Shown here in pieces: positions 10,501-18,505 of a DNA stretch of 51,174 bases. The notes beneath the pieces were generated by a model. The model saw only the letters and a program-made list of their open reading frames with translations. It was not told the DNA's origin and did not search any database. The stretch's first letter is position 1. Each line of letters starts with the position of its first letter. This DNA is from an uncultured Burkholderiales bacterium (lineage in GTDB: Bacteria; Pseudomonadota; Gammaproteobacteria; Burkholderiales; Burkholderiaceae): assembly GCA_946480465.1 (NCBI GenBank), contig CAMLJY010000047.1, positions 1 to 51,174 of the forward strand. The letters are read 5' to 3'. The translations under genes and the position numbers were made by a program.

Positions 10501-13500
10501 GGTTGAGCTGGTCGTAGTCGGTGCGCGTGCGCTGGTTGAGCGGGTCCTCGCGGTCGACCTCCGGTTCCTTGCTGCCGTCCCAGCCGTCCACCGCCTTGGC
10601 GTAGGCGATGCGCTCGATGACGTTGCCGTTGTCGTCGTACGTGAACTCCACCACCGCGCCGGTGCCATCCGCCTGGAATCGCAGGCGGCCGTCCTTGTCG
10701 TGGTGCCGCGTGTCCACCATGTCCTTGCCCGGCCGCGCGACGGCCAGGGCCTTGGGCAGGATGTCCGCCGCCGCTGCGGGCTTGGGCAGGGTGCTGACGT
10801 CGATCGCCTCGACGTAGCGGGTGGTGCGCCGCAGCCGGCCTTCGTCGTCGTACTCGTGGCGGGTGGTGCCGCCCGTCGCGTCGACGCTGAAGAGCAGGCG
10901 GTTCTCGCCGTCGTAGGCGAAGCGGGTGTGGTGCCCTTCGGGGTCGGTGCGGCCCACCACGTTGCCGTTGTCGTCGTGGTCGTACAGCGTGACCAGCATC
11001 GGCTCGGCGGGGTCGGCGAGCACGTGTTCCTCGATGCGCCGCCCCAGCTTGTCGTACACGTACTGGGTGAAGCGGCCGCCCGGGCCTTCGACCGTCAGCA
11101 CATTGCCCGCGGCGTCCCGGGTGTAGACGGTGCGCAGGTTCAGGCCGTCTGGGTCGACGGTCTGCGTCAGCACGCGGCCCGCCAGGTCGAAGCCGATGCG
11201 GGTGACGGTGCCGTTGGGGTCGGTCACCTCGACCTGGCGGCCCAGGCCGTCGTACTTGTAGCCGGTCTCCAGGTTCAATCCCGCGGGGTCGACACGCCGG
11301 AACAGCACGCGGTTGGCGTCGTCGTACTCGTAGTGCACCTCGTGGTCGTTGCCGTCGATGGTCTTGACGAGGCGACCCGCGCGGTCGAAGCGCTGGTGGG
11401 TGTCGATCCCGGCGATCGGCGTGTCGGTGTCGGTCAGGCGGCCGTCGTGGTCGTAGTGGTAGGTGGTGGTGTGGCCCTCGCCATCCTTGATGCTGAAGGT
11501 CTCGCCGTGGCGGGTGCGCACGGTCGTGACGGTGATGTTCTCCGGCGTCGTGACGACCACGCTGCGCAGCGCGGTGTCGTAGGTGTAGGTGGTGGTGTGC
11601 TTCAGCGCGTCGGTCTGCGTGAGTACGCGGTCGAAGGCGTCGTAGCTGGTCGAGCGGGCCTTGCCGAGCGCATCGATGGTCTGCACCACGCGGCCCAGGC
11701 CGTCGAACTTCTGCACGTGCGACTGCCCGTTGCCGTCGATGAAGGTGTGGCGGCGGCCGAAGGCGTCGAAGTGGGACTCGGTGCGCACGGCCAGGCCGCC
11801 TTCGTCCATCGTGGTGATGGTCTGCAGGCCGCGGCGGTCGTATTCGGTGCGATCGGTGCGCTGCCGGCCGTCGCCCAGGTCGGTGACGCGTTGGGTCTCT
11901 TCGCCGAAGGCGTTGTAGTCGAAGCGGGTGGTGGCGCTCTTCGCGGCTTCCAGCGCCACGGTGCGGGTGTCCAGCAGGCCCTGGTTGTCGTAGGTGAAGC
12001 GGGTGCTGGCGCGGTCGGTGGTGCCGGGGCCGTGGCGCTCGTTCAGCTCCAGCTGGTTCAGGTCGTTGTAGTGCCACTCCTCGACTTCGCCCAGCGGGTT
12101 GACGGTGCGCTCCAGGCGGCCGTCGGCGTCGTAGAAGTACAGCGTCTGCACGCCGGCGTCATGGACGCGGCGGTCCAGCGTGCTCTTGCGCCGGCCGGCC
12201 TCGTCGTACTCGTGCTTCAGGCCGTGCTTGACCCAGATGTCCTCGATCTGCTCGGTGCTGAGGTCGCCGGTCAGCAGTGCGCTGCCTTCGCCGCTCAGTT
12301 CGCCGACCAGGCGGCCCTGCAGGTCGAAGCGCGCATTGACGGCGCGCACCTCGTCCGTGCCGACGGCGCGGGTGGTCGTCCGCAGGTTGCCCATGCGGTC
12401 GTAGTCGTAGGTGGTGACCGTGCCCTGCGCATCGGTCATCTGCTTGACGCGGTTCAGCTCGTCGTGCTCCCAGCGGGTGACCTGCTGCTCGCGCCCCGGG
12501 CCGGGCGCGGGGCGGATGCTGGCCAGCGGCGTGCCGGGCTCGATGCGGCCGACCAGCGCGGGGTGGTAGCGCACCTGCTGGTGCAGGTTGCCGTTGCGGT
12601 CGTAGACGTACTCGGTGAGGAAGTTCTCGCCGTCGACGTTCGCCGCGACGCGGCCCTGGCTGTTGTAGAGCGTGACGCTGCGGATGTCGGGTGCAGTGGC
12701 ATCGCCGCGGCGCAGCGTGACGGTGCGGCGGCCGGCGGCGTCGTACTCGTATTCGGTCACGTGGCCTTCGGCGTCCACCTCCTTGGTGAGCAGGCCGTCG
12801 TCGTCGTCGTAGGAGTAGCGGGTGGTGCGGTCGAGCGCGCTCAGATCGGGCCGCGGGATCGCGCTGATCGGCACGCCGGCCGGGTGGGTGGGCGGTTCGA
12901 TCAGCGTGGTGGCGAGCTGCTTGTGGTAGCGCGTGACGGCCGTGCGGCGCGAGGCGCCGTCGTAGGAGAACTCGGTGACGGCGCCGGAGGCGTCGGCGGT
13001 CCTGAACAGCCGGCCGGCGGTGTCGTAGACGTTCCAGGTGACGAGATCCGTGGCGTGCACGCGCGCCGGCCGCACGGTGTCGATCGTGGTGTTCAGGTCG
13101 GCCAGCGCCGCGGTGGCGATGCGCCTGGTGTAGGCCACGGTCTTCGAGAGCCGGCCGCCCAGGTCGTAGACGTACTCGACCAGGCTGCCGTCGGCGTCGA
13201 CGTCCGCGGTCTTGCGGCCGGCGGCGTCGTAGAGCATCCAGCGCTGCCGGCCGGTCGGGTCCTCGACGCGGCGCAGGCGGTGGGCGCCGTCGTAGTCGTA
13301 CTTGGTCTCGCCCAGGGCGAGGCCCGTGGCATCCGCCTGCAGCACGGACACGAGGCGGCCGGCCCCGTCGTAGGTGCTGGTGCTGACGAGGCCGTTGTCG
13401 TACTGGATGCGGGTCTGGTTGAGCGTGTCGTCGTAGATGGTCAGCGTGGTGACCTTGCGGGCATCGGTGCTGGACGTGACGCGGCCCAGGCCATCGTAGG

Positions 13501-15190
13501 TGAAGGTGGTGCTGCGGCTGGTGCTGGCGTCACCCGGCTCGATGGTCTGCAGCAGCAGGCCCTGCTGGTCGTACACGTACTGCGTGACCGATTCCTGGCC
13601 GTCCGGCACGCCCTCGCCGGTGGCGGACAGGGCATTGAACAAGATGCTGCGCTGGAGCTGGCCGCGGTGGTCGTAGGCCATGTCGGTGCGCACCAGCTGG
13701 CCTTTGGCGCGCAGCGGCTTGGCCCAGTAGTCGTTGACGGCCTTCTCGGTGGGCACGTAGTCGGGCGCCAGCCCTGCGACGGGGTAGAGCTCGCCGGTGT
13801 AGACCAGCGTGGCCTTGCGCTGCCCGAGGTCGTCGTAGACGTGTTCGGTGACGCGCCCCTCGGGCGTTATGACGAACCGCAGCCGGTTCCTGAGCCCGGC
13901 GTCGTAGACGTAGCGCGTCGTCATCGGCCCGTTCGGCCTGGCGGCGCCGCCGCCGTCCGGGTCCGCGCCGGCGTAGAGCGTCTCGGTCAGCACCTGGTTG
14001 CGGAGGTCGAAGGTGCGCGTGATGGTGTTGCCGGCCGCGTCCCGCTGCAGTTTCTGGTTGCCGCGCTCGTCGTATTCGTAGGTCACGGAGCGGCCGGTGC
14101 CGTCGCTGAGGCTGGTGATGTCGCCGGCGGTGTTGTGCCCGAAAGTCCTGTACTCCCACGTGCTGCTTCCGGAGGAAACGCTCAGCCGGGTCAGGCGCTT
14201 GAAGTTGTCATGCATGAACCTCGTCGTCACCCCCATCGGGCCAACCACGTCGGTCTGGTAGCTCGGGTGGTACGTGAAGCTCGTCTTGTTGCCCAGCTTG
14301 TCGGTGACTTCCCTGACGCTGCCGTCGCTGTAGTACAGAAAGTCCAGCTTGGTGCCGTCCTGCTGCGTCACCTTGCTGACCAGCTTGGTGCTGCCCTCGT
14401 ACTCGTACTTCGTCCAGTAGGTCTTCGCCGTGTCGGTGATCGAGTTGTCCTCCGGCGTCAGGTCGACCGTGACCAGGCTCAGGCGGCGCAGCGTGTCGTA
14501 GTCGTAGTGCACGCGGGTGAGCGTCTTCGGCCCTTCCGCCGTGTTGATGACGGTGCGCACGCGCTTCAGCAGGTCGCCTTCGTAGTCGTAATGCGTGGCC
14601 TCGCCACTGCTGGTCGTGACGCTCTTGATGCGGCCGGTGGCGCTGTCGAAGTCGTAGCTCAGGGTGGTGCCGTCGCGGTCCCTGGCGAAGCTGAGGCGGC
14701 CGGTGCTGCCGTCGTAGCGCTCCTCGCGGCCGGTGGAGCCGTCGGTCCACGTCCATTGGCCATCGGTGCCGCGCACCAGGCGGTCGTGCGCGCCGGCACC
14801 GTCAGTGGTGACGTAGACCTGCAGCGTCGAGTTGTAGCGGTAGATGGCTTCTGCACCGTCACGGCCGGTGAGGGTGACGAAGCTGGCCGCCGTGCCGTAG
14901 GTGCCGGACAGCACCAGCCGCTGCGCCTCGGCGCCGATCGACCAGTTGTCGGTCTCGCCGGTGATCTGGCCTTTGCTGTTGTAGGTGCGCAGCGTCTCGG
15001 CCGACAGGCCACCGCGGCCGAGCAGCAGCTCGTCCTGGTCCTGCAGCACCAGGTTGCCGTTGCTGATGTTGACGTAGGCCAGTTCGCCGTTGCGGCCGGT
15101 GAGAGCCGAGCCGGTCGATGCGCGTTCGCCCACGGTGGCCAGCGTGCTCAGGCTCAGGCCCAGCGAATTGCCGCCGACGGTTGCAACCAT
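1133..15190 (-). CDS. Giant Rhs/YD-repeat protein with LysM domains and variable C-terminal tip
   Basis: 4685 residues, starting at an ATG with a strong GGAGGAAA ribosome site. After an N-terminal region without an evident signal peptide, the chain is built of dozens of YD/Rhs repeats (pattern YDxxGR.....DxxG) from about residue 180 to 2400 and again from about 3130 to 3900. Such repeats wind into the hollow shell that encloses toxins in Rhs proteins. Between them (about 2430-3130, bases 5800-7900) is a Ser/Thr-rich, beta-sandwich-like insert. One LysM domain lies near 3913-3960 (YTVRQGDSLQSIARAAYG) and a second, weaker one near 4250-4297, suggesting peptidoglycan or cell-surface binding. A Gly/Ala-rich stretch sits between. 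The last 106-149 residues form a low-GC tip without recognised toxin motifs. No PAAR, VgrG or secretion gene is nearby, so the export route is unknown. Confidence 0.85.
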   Translation of the reverse strand: MVATVGGNSLGLSLSTLATVGERASTGSALTGRNGELAYVNISNGNLVLQDQDELLLGRGGLSAETLRTYNSKGQITGETDNWSIGAEAQRLVLSGTYGTAASFVTLTGRDGAEAIYRYNSTLQVYVTTDGAGAHDRLVRGTDGQWTWTDGSTGREERYDGSTGRLSFARDRDGTTLSYDFDSATGRIKSVTTSSGEATHYDYEGDLLKRVRTVINTAEGPKTLTRVHYDYDTLRRLSLVTVDLTPEDNSITDTAKTYWTKYEYEGSTKLVSKVTQQDGTKLDFLYYSDGSVREVTDKLGNKTSFTYHPSYQTDVVGPMGVTTRFMHDNFKRLTRLSVSSGSSTWEYRTFGHNTAGDITSLSDGTGRSVTYEYDERGNQKLQRDAAGNTITRTFDLRNQVLTETLYAGADPDGGGAARPNGPMTTRYVYDAGLRNRLRFVITPEGRVTEHVYDDLGQRKATLVYTGELYPVAGLAPDYVPTEKAVNDYWAKPLRAKGQLVRTDMAYDHRGQLQRSILFNALSATGEGVPDGQESVTQYVYDQQGLLLQTIEPGDASTSRSTTFTYDGLGRVTSSTDARKVTTLTIYDDTLNQTRIQYDNGLVSTSTYDGAGRLVSVLQADATGLALGETKYDYDGAHRLRRVEDPTGRQRWMLYDAAGRKTADVDADGSLVEYVYDLGGRLSKTVAYTRRIATAALADLNTTIDTVRPARVHATDLVTWNVYDTAGRLFRTADASGAVTEFSYDGASRRTAVTRYHKQLATTLIEPPTHPAGVPISAIPRPDLSALDRTTRYSYDDDDGLLTKEVDAEGHVTEYEYDAAGRRTVTLRRGDATAPDIRSVTLYNSQGRVAANVDGENFLTEYVYDRNGNLHQQVRYHPALVGRIEPGTPLASIRPAPGPGREQQVTRWEHDELNRVKQMTDAQGTVTTYDYDRMGNLRTTTRAVGTDEVRAVNARFDLQGRLVGELSGEGSALLTGDLSTEQIEDIWVKHGLKHEYDEAGRRKSTLDRRVHDAGVQTLYFYDADGRLERTVNPLGEVEEWHYNDLNQLELNERHGPGTTDRASTRFTYDNQGLLDTRTVALEAAKSATTRFDYNAFGEETQRVTDLGDGRQRTDRTEYDRRGLQTITTMDEGGLAVRTESHFDAFGRRHTFIDGNGQSHVQKFDGLGRVVQTIDALGKARSTSYDAFDRVLTQTDALKHTTTYTYDTALRSVVVTTPENITVTTVRTRHGETFSIKDGEGHTTTYHYDHDGRLTDTDTPIAGIDTHQRFDRAGRLVKTIDGNDHEVHYEYDDANRVLFRRVDPAGLNLETGYKYDGLGRQVEVTDPNGTVTRIGFDLAGRVLTQTVDPDGLNLRTVYTRDAAGNVLTVEGPGGRFTQYVYDKLGRRIEEHVLADPAEPMLVTLYDHDDNGNVVGRTDPEGHHTRFAYDGENRLLFSVDATGGTTRHEYDDEGRLRRTTRYVEAIDVSTLPKPAAAADILPKALAVARPGKDMVDTRHHDKDGRLRFQADGTGAVVEFTYDDNGNVIERIAYAKAVDGWDGSKEPEVDREDPLNQRTRTDYDQLNRATHVADALGTVTERVYDNNGNLLASTLRARPITALQRPKDVTPDTELDRTDTFEYDKANRQTWHADATGSVTEHEYDDAGNVKRLTRYARQVTGDALPSSLREPGPVDRSTHYTYDKAGRRTHAVDAMNFVDEWTYKGDGTLLTHTRFDARLEAGQAPKDIERNELLDRTDRYVHDAAGRLTEHTDAAGATEKFGYDRVGNKTSFTDKLGHTWNYDYDAASRLQRQHSPGVDVTPVVGSDTTRLSVGEPERNVRIVTFMQYDALGRLTARTEAEGREGEERTTHYEYDAAGRQVSVTYPEVGVYDILLDAPDTGPDVARLEARRTLQSRTLYDTLGNAVANVDAAGHVSLKVYDPAGRVIGEIDALGHATRYLRNAFGEVETTVRHAAAIEPAGATPEERAAEAAALLEAHAATGLGSGRRLDMRYDAVGRVVSVKEPQAYNFTSGSSTSYASKLTTSEYDAFGDLRVTREGSDVEGVPAIATHHYYDALGRRRATVDAMGYVTTYRHDAAGNLASSTEFSTELNAGQWNVDTFDPPATDDEHDRTTSWTYDGMNRKRTETRHDVQYSEDAGGTTKTGDLVTEYHYDANGNLTQTIDPAGASVFTHYDALGRVTAVVAPQRRLADGTTTTPLTVFLRDAHGNAVAQLQPAAGGSGPTGYITSDKDRLTVSRFDELNREVQRTDAGGVNHFSSYNAQGLLGKTWQRVSNGDDDTQPMLTLFRGQAYDALGRITHTYDPAPFDETQRAGAGMVDTVHEYNAFGELTKKYVAGTPEAEREYYDYDAAGRLWRSNSAGGVDRIYLHDALGRQTAEIVSNGNVDLRTLVQDKAATTEGVRITKTQYDALGRATLQTLPARELEQKGVTVRPEVTGYEILSSEDFVKPESGEAESTPSWEGQNKLALTWNSLKSLGAGDVKVEIEYETKVVLKTAARSDAEGGTYGPTYYGTTQRSLTRIISSDEANDGTTLVWQDASRVPPGADGNDDISRHGIHTLKRLRVSKQDALGEWRQITDQTSFGAGGHTVSVALPEDPKATVKVEIQSPGAGWTEVTGINFGSALWFDARQVTLGSFDYRVTTNFPGIGEQVVASGTMTMTTPELSALPAPAYDPSAPGLLAWAATTPTVTPTATRTAASTTDGDTDGDTAGITQVFNYRAGSTGPWTSLPIVDRGFGGYGVETSWMPGGTYEYELLWIDEATGVPTAHATGTFTVTPTPGLPAFDGTGIALSHHSQTGDESVMTGLSWWSEPEHYDQVELLVREKGSTVWREAGPIVKHTNGSTSCNLVDTFGASEFDVRLFYRLDGRIVADGGTHVKFFDRRIGFHGQGSHYLEYSFPTPTSMSWRNWAYSRGHSGDLYIGAAGTALQRIPYSHASDPYSVSVEIGTLLQTPGIYQFFVTHTEPHDPIDGLPEHWSQVTVDTGLITVTESGELLLSGTTPRSFFEFAEPPFKLHEGRMSWASYPGEGLTPVFEVLDQATPSGPQWDTLPITVGADGRSYVDFMAWYTPRAASFGTSGPDFRVRYVDDQGATVAMETAGMDFRHTAIDIGTPNDPITFDPEPGGPSSYSTASTTDTTGPYALSLTDTNLGYLLHQEKARDGYSATQRPTLIQTYDRWGNVLTTNDPRNTAWKTEFAWNHNNQLIRQVRPNSDGGAEGGPVTQIYYDKLGRQVAVRDANGHLNGTQYDAAGQVVMEAHADGGYVTHGYDIFGRRVQTTDAQGNFEADEALAGKPIGDMGEGEPVSGDPAVAAARAAEIRSQHTRRFAYDKLDRLLTVNHGQAYVYRATSDVDDTVALNEGEPVDIVETFVYDEAGRQLKHINGNGEHTLYRYDLAGRIVHADQRGKATDKPGLITTYAYDAHGHKTRETNALGDTMRWSHDAFGRVTEHVDLGGATVTYDYDQAKQLVLQESTRGQRQAFSYDGAGQLLGIQQVVAATPTKDEAGNDVFVPTSTKTTRYAYDLAGNRVHERTEQDGVVAQDNYIAYDALGRMRHVFDGRVNLLMDYDLNGNRTVVTSSVRVLANAGDPSTDELHTSARYFTYDDMNRQELVDGEAGFVAGARSHVVKYDKNGNRISDTYIGHKVTINEIEVPVFSNDGLQEFTSGYSFDVKKNVEITETYRYDALNRLQSVVRDNVQVDYRQYDGAGRVVRSGTPEGLPPGYVSEINKDRALSDAIGLEKRISRYDDHGRLSYQNIFDGNAENQIKQGIEYVQVDKVGNVEQYRLHAPDMKPRTYTNELARYEGYVQSSAKVSDGGTTTTQYDLDGNLHSITDSVTGANNRSFITDAQGRVLLARRGEHVQRQLIVNGESLGDFGVGPDRENPLTPDQQPNLTSAADFSFGYQPISGNHPGPAPGVYTVRQGDSLQSIARAAYGDSQLWYRIADANGLTGDHDLRVGQTLSIPAGVGTIHNDFDTFEPYDPTRIVGDTTPSLPFHEGKCRGLSNVIGAIVTAVLMYFKIPPQYAAMAGDAARQVSYAMMNGEFDWKDFAKRAHPAMLGWQTDPKHPPGFKDVEYDYKATAIAGAAAWAGSAAGAAAGGAAGGASATAASSATSAWASQITQRAVSNLVGQGLNAALGRQQSFDWKGFVASALGVPRSAADLAGMVAGYATGYALNGGFSSAESSSGPGLTLSQDAVDNWGPQYGSGSSALGPDYRLGAGGVRFGSGSVDQISAIELQDFRQSERDYRSVTEDSVAGVGYRARAGDGISRIVGSSHPQAIGNFMRANGLTSDRIDVGRNYFVPSSATAYGDSTALGQFALNQGNQRIVALAARAQAASNAMMWGSNLSFDGDGSSFSALSANTTSIFEDTQSVRIGRGGRIEANFAFAGTGAQPVPMAAPDQTTSNFFGYTKAEMLGATQSAAVWGVRQGGVIGTATLWGSSTAGAAIDVMYPGSLTEASLSLAGGAVISKAAPATIGYLNTLPVLGAEVGPGLRAAGQWLASGIDDAAFRLQDNMGLVLRVVPDGSPSRPGASSPTTATTGSLGEPFQPSSPVGISDSHSVRTIEPNTRFGAGNRNTPKTIAMGDVDLHGDVSAINNGQGLLQADGQILTPSGRTYGTHPGSSTIYPTSGPGLVNLTQAEFQIYRQMLSSGGLQGNALRAFEGQMAAGNPGLSADSAGRLKQLFNSKGN

Positions 15191-15451
15191 GACTTTCCTC
15201 CCTGCGGCAGCGCGCGGCTGCCATCCTTGTGATGACCGGATGAGCCGCTGCCTGCCCGGGTGGCGGGCCGTCCTGCGGCGCTGTGTTCACCCAATACATC
15301 CAAAGATTTCGGAATTTGTTTAGCCGAAACCGCGTAAATGTTTGTTTCTGCGCCGGCGCCGGCACCCGCGGCGGTTCGCGCGGGGCGGTTCAGGAGGAGG
15401 GAAGAACCGTTCGGCCGGTGGGCCCGCGTGGCCGCGGCGCCCGTGCCCCAC
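15191..15451 (-). promoter_or_regulatory. Upstream region of rhs with an AT-rich island and a dyad
   Basis: This 261-base gap separates the Rhs start from the stop of the histidine kinase gene transcribed from the same strand. Bases about 15285-15350 are clearly A/T-richer than their surroundings, as expected for a promoter. TTTCGG at 15307-15312 and CCGAAA at 15324-15329 form an inverted repeat with 11 bases between. I cannot fix a convincing -35/-10 pair by eye. The rest shows no gene. Confidence 0.35.
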
Positions 15452-18433
15452 TCAGCCGGGCTGGCGCACCAGGTCCTCGGCCGCCAGCACCCGCTGCAGC
15501 GTCGTGCGCAGCTTGTTGGCGTCGATCGGCTTGGTGAGGAAGTCGTTCATGCCGATCTCGGTCGCGCGTTCGCGCTCGGACGTGAGCGCGGCGGCGGTCA
15601 GGGCGACGATGGGCAGCTGCAGCAGGGACCAGCGGGTGCGCAGCAGGCGCGTGGCTTCGTAGCCGCTCATGCCGGGCATCTGCACGTCCATCAGCACGGC
15701 GTCGAAGGGCTGGCCGGCGCGGGCGGCGCGTTCGACGGCGGCCAGGGCCTGCGGGCCGTCCGCGGCCTGCGTCACTTGCACGCCCCACTGCTCCAGCATC
15801 GCGACGCCGATCATCATGTTGACCGCGTTGTCTTCCACCACCAGCACCCGGGCGCCGCGCAGCGGGTCGTGTTCCAGCGCGCCGTGCGCGCTGCTGGCCT
15901 GCAGCGCGTCCACCGCCGGCAGCGGCAGCTCGGCATGGAAGCAGCTGCCGCGGCCGGGCTCGCTGCTGACGCCCACCTGGCCGCCCATCAGCTCGGCCAG
16001 CTCGCGGCAGATGGACAGGCCCAGGCCGGTGCCGCCGAAGCGCCGGGTGATCGATTCGTCGGCCTGCGTGAAGGGCTTGAAGAGGCGCGCCTGCGTCGCC
16101 GCGTCGATGCCGACGCCGCTGTCGTGCACCTCGAAGCGGATCCAGTCCTCCAGGCCGTGCAGGTCGAGCCGGGTGGCGACGCGGCCGCTCATGTCGGCGC
16201 CTGGCGCCCCGGCACCATCGCGCGGCAGCAGCCGCCGCACCACCAGCCGCAGCGTGCCGCGGGCGGTGAACTTCAGCGCGTTGTGCAGGAAGTTGGCCAG
16301 GATCTGCCGCACGCGCAGCGCGTCGCCGCGCACGATGGGCGGCAGGCGGGGATCGATGTCGACCTCGAAGTTCAGGCCGCGGCTGTCGGCCAGCGCCTCG
16401 TAGGCCTGCTGCAGCCCGTGCAGCAGCTCGGGCAGGTCGAAGGGCGCGGCCTCGACCTCGAGCTTGCCGGCCTCGATCTTCGACAGGTCCAGGATGTCCG
16501 AGATGATGGCCGACAGCGTCTCCGCGCTGGCGCCGATCTGCTCCAGGTAGTGGTGCAGGCGGCCGGGGTCGACGTCGGGCATGCGCGCCAGGCGGGCCAG
16601 GCCGACCAGGCCGTTCAGCGGCGTGCGGATCTCATGGCTGGTGTTGGCGAGGAAGGCGCTCTTGGCGCGGTTGGCCGCCTCGGCCTCGTCGCGGGCGCGG
16701 GACAGGGCGTGTTCGGCCTGGCGCTGGTCGGTCACGTCCTCGGCGATCCAGATGGTGCCGTTCTCGCCCGGCGCATCGGGGTCGATGGCCTTGGCGCGCA
16801 TGCGCACGACGAAGGTGCTGCCGTCGCGCCGCATGGCCGTGCGTTCGAACTCCACCTGCTGGCCCTGGCGCAGCTGCGGGCCCACCGCACGGCCCAGCTC
16901 GGCGTAGGCCTCGTCGCTGGGCCACACCACGCGGCCGGGCTGGCCCACCAGCGCGCCGGGCGGCCAGCCGTACATCTGCTCGAAGTGCGGGTTCACCATC
17001 ACGAAGTTGCGCTCACGCGTGAAGGCGATGCCGACCGAGGCGTTGTCCAGGATGGCCTCGCGCTCCAGCCGCGTGCGGCTGGTCTCGGTGATGTCGCGCG
17101 CGTTGATGACGAGGAAGGCGCGGCCGTCGCGGGCGAAGCGGGCGGCCGACACCAGCAGCGGCACGATGCGGCCGTCGCGCGCGACGAAGTCGATCGGCAC
17201 GTCCTGCACCGAGTCCTGCTGCGCCAGCGCCTGCGTCAGCCGCTGGCGGTCTTCCGCGGAGCGCCAGATGCCGATCTCCAGCGCGCTGCGGCCGACGACC
17301 TCGGACGCGTCGTAGCCGGTGAGGCGGCAGAAGCTGGCGTTGACCATCTCGTAGCGGCCGGTCGAGAGGTCCGTCAGCGTGATGACGTCCGGGCTCATCG
17401 ACACCACCTGCGACAGCAGCGCCTCGTAGCGCTGCTCGGTGGCGCGCAGCACCTCGCGGGCGCGGCGCTCGGCGGTGACGTCTCGCGCGACGCCCCAGTA
17501 GCCGAGGAAGCGGCCGTCGGCGTCGAAGCGCGGGTCGCCGCTGGCCAGCAGATAGCGTGGGTGCTCGGCACCGGGGGGCTGCCAGTGCAGCTCGACGTCG
17601 CGGAAGGTCTCGCGCGCTTCCATGTCAGCGCGCAGCAGGTCCAGCAGTTCCTCGTCGAAGCGCAGCTCCGGCTGTTCCCAGGGCGGCCGCCGCGGCAGCG
17701 CGGCGACCGGCACGAAGTGGCCGGCGGCATGGCGCTGCGACACGTGCATCAGGCGCAGTGTCTCGTCGGTTTCCCAGTAGGCGGAAGCGGCGATGCCCAG
17801 CAGGCCCTGGAAGCGGCGCTCGCGCTCGTCGGCCGCGTGGCCGTGGGCGCGCACCAGGCGCCGCAGCAGGTGGCCGGCGCCGGCGCTGATCGCGAAGGCG
17901 GTGGTCAGCACGACGAAGCGCCCCGGCAGCGGCGGCATGCCGCGGGCATGCCAGTCCGGCACCATGCCCGCCCACTCGGCCACGGCCAGCAGCGCGGACA
18001 CGGCCACCGCCGCCACCGCCGCGAGCAGTCCCTGCGGGCCGTCGGCGACCACGGCCGCGAGGCAGACCACCAGCACCAGGAAGACCATGCCCAGCGCACT
18101 GATGCCGGTGCCGTTGATCAGTGCCGACGAGCCCACCACCGCCACCGCGCCCAGGGCCACCGCCAGCATCGCGCGCTGGCCCTGGCGGCCGTTCAGGCGC
18201 GTGGCGGCCAGGCTGCCGGCGCCCAGCGCGCCATAGGCGCCCAGCAGCAGCGCGCGCACGCCCGGCGGCAGCGGCGGCGGCCGCAGCAGGTAGTTCAGGC
18301 AGGCGACGAATGCCGCGGCCGCGGCGGCGTAGAAGAAGGTCTTGAGGATGGCGGCCCGCAGGGCCTGGTGGGCTTGGGTGTCGGGCGGCACGGGCGGGGC
18401 TGCTCCTGCGCCGGACAGTGTGTCAGCTTGCAC
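15452..18433 (-). CDS. Hybrid sensor histidine kinase/response regulator with three PAS domains
   Basis: 993 residues from a GTG start with AAGGG upstream. Several hydrophobic segments span about residues 30-190. They are followed by three PAS units (about 215-330, 340-465 and 470-590), each ending in a typical linker such as GVARDVTAERR or NARDITETSR. A HisKA domain follows with phospho-acceptor H600 in SHEIRTPLNG. Next is a HATPase domain with the N-box FLHNALKF and the G-boxes DSGVGID and GGTGLGLSI. The C-terminal receiver has acidic DN at its start and phospho-acceptor D916 in LMDVQMPG. The protein should autophosphorylate and pass phosphate to its own receiver, with an external Hpt or regulator not found here. 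The signal is unknown; PAS domains suggest redox or small ligands. It stands alone between rhs and pyrF. Confidence 0.9.
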   Translation of the reverse strand: MQADTLSGAGAAPPVPPDTQAHQALRAAILKTFFYAAAAAAFVACLNYLLRPPPLPPGVRALLLGAYGALGAGSLAATRLNGRQGQRAMLAVALGAVAVVGSSALINGTGISALGMVFLVLVVCLAAVVADGPQGLLAAVAAVAVSALLAVAEWAGMVPDWHARGMPPLPGRFVVLTTAFAISAGAGHLLRRLVRAHGHAADERERRFQGLLGIAASAYWETDETLRLMHVSQRHAAGHFVPVAALPRRPPWEQPELRFDEELLDLLRADMEARETFRDVELHWQPPGAEHPRYLLASGDPRFDADGRFLGYWGVARDVTAERRAREVLRATEQRYEALLSQVVSMSPDVITLTDLSTGRYEMVNASFCRLTGYDASEVVGRSALEIGIWRSAEDRQRLTQALAQQDSVQDVPIDFVARDGRIVPLLVSAARFARDGRAFLVINARDITETSRTRLEREAILDNASVGIAFTRERNFVMVNPHFEQMYGWPPGALVGQPGRVVWPSDEAYAELGRAVGPQLRQGQQVEFERTAMRRDGSTFVVRMRAKAIDPDAPGENGTIWIAEDVTDQRQAEHALSRARDEAEAANRAKSAFLANTSHEIRTPLNGLVGLARLARMPDVDPGRLHHYLEQIGASAETLSAIISDILDLSKIEAGKLEVEAAPFDLPELLHGLQQAYEALADSRGLNFEVDIDPRLPPIVRGDALRVRQILANFLHNALKFTARGTLRLVVRRLLPRDGAGAPGADMSGRVATRLDLHGLEDWIRFEVHDSGVGIDAATQARLFKPFTQADESITRRFGGTGLGLSICRELAELMGGQVGVSSEPGRGSCFHAELPLPAVDALQASSAHGALEHDPLRGARVLVVEDNAVNMMIGVAMLEQWGVQVTQAADGPQALAAVERAARAGQPFDAVLMDVQMPGMSGYEATRLLRTRWSLLQLPIVALTAAALTSERERATEIGMNDFLTKPIDANKLRTTLQRVLAAEDLVRQPG

Positions 18434-18505
18434 GTCGGCTGCCCTTCAGGCTTGCGCGGGCTCGGTGCGGGTTTTTGCGCGGTTTGCCGCGGTGCGTGCT
18501 GCGCG

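Noticed and set aside
3200..15000. Regularly recurring similar segments that could suggest a CRISPR or satellite array
   Set aside because: They are degenerate, in-frame YD repeats of about 60-90 bases with variable spacing; no identical direct repeats with unique spacers.
7439..15232. A 2597-codon open frame on the plus strand opposite the rhs gene
   Set aside because: It mirrors the codon bias of the repeats in the rhs gene (Val/Ala/Gly/Asp-rich translation without domain pattern) and has no ribosome site. The opposite strand encodes clear YD repeats.
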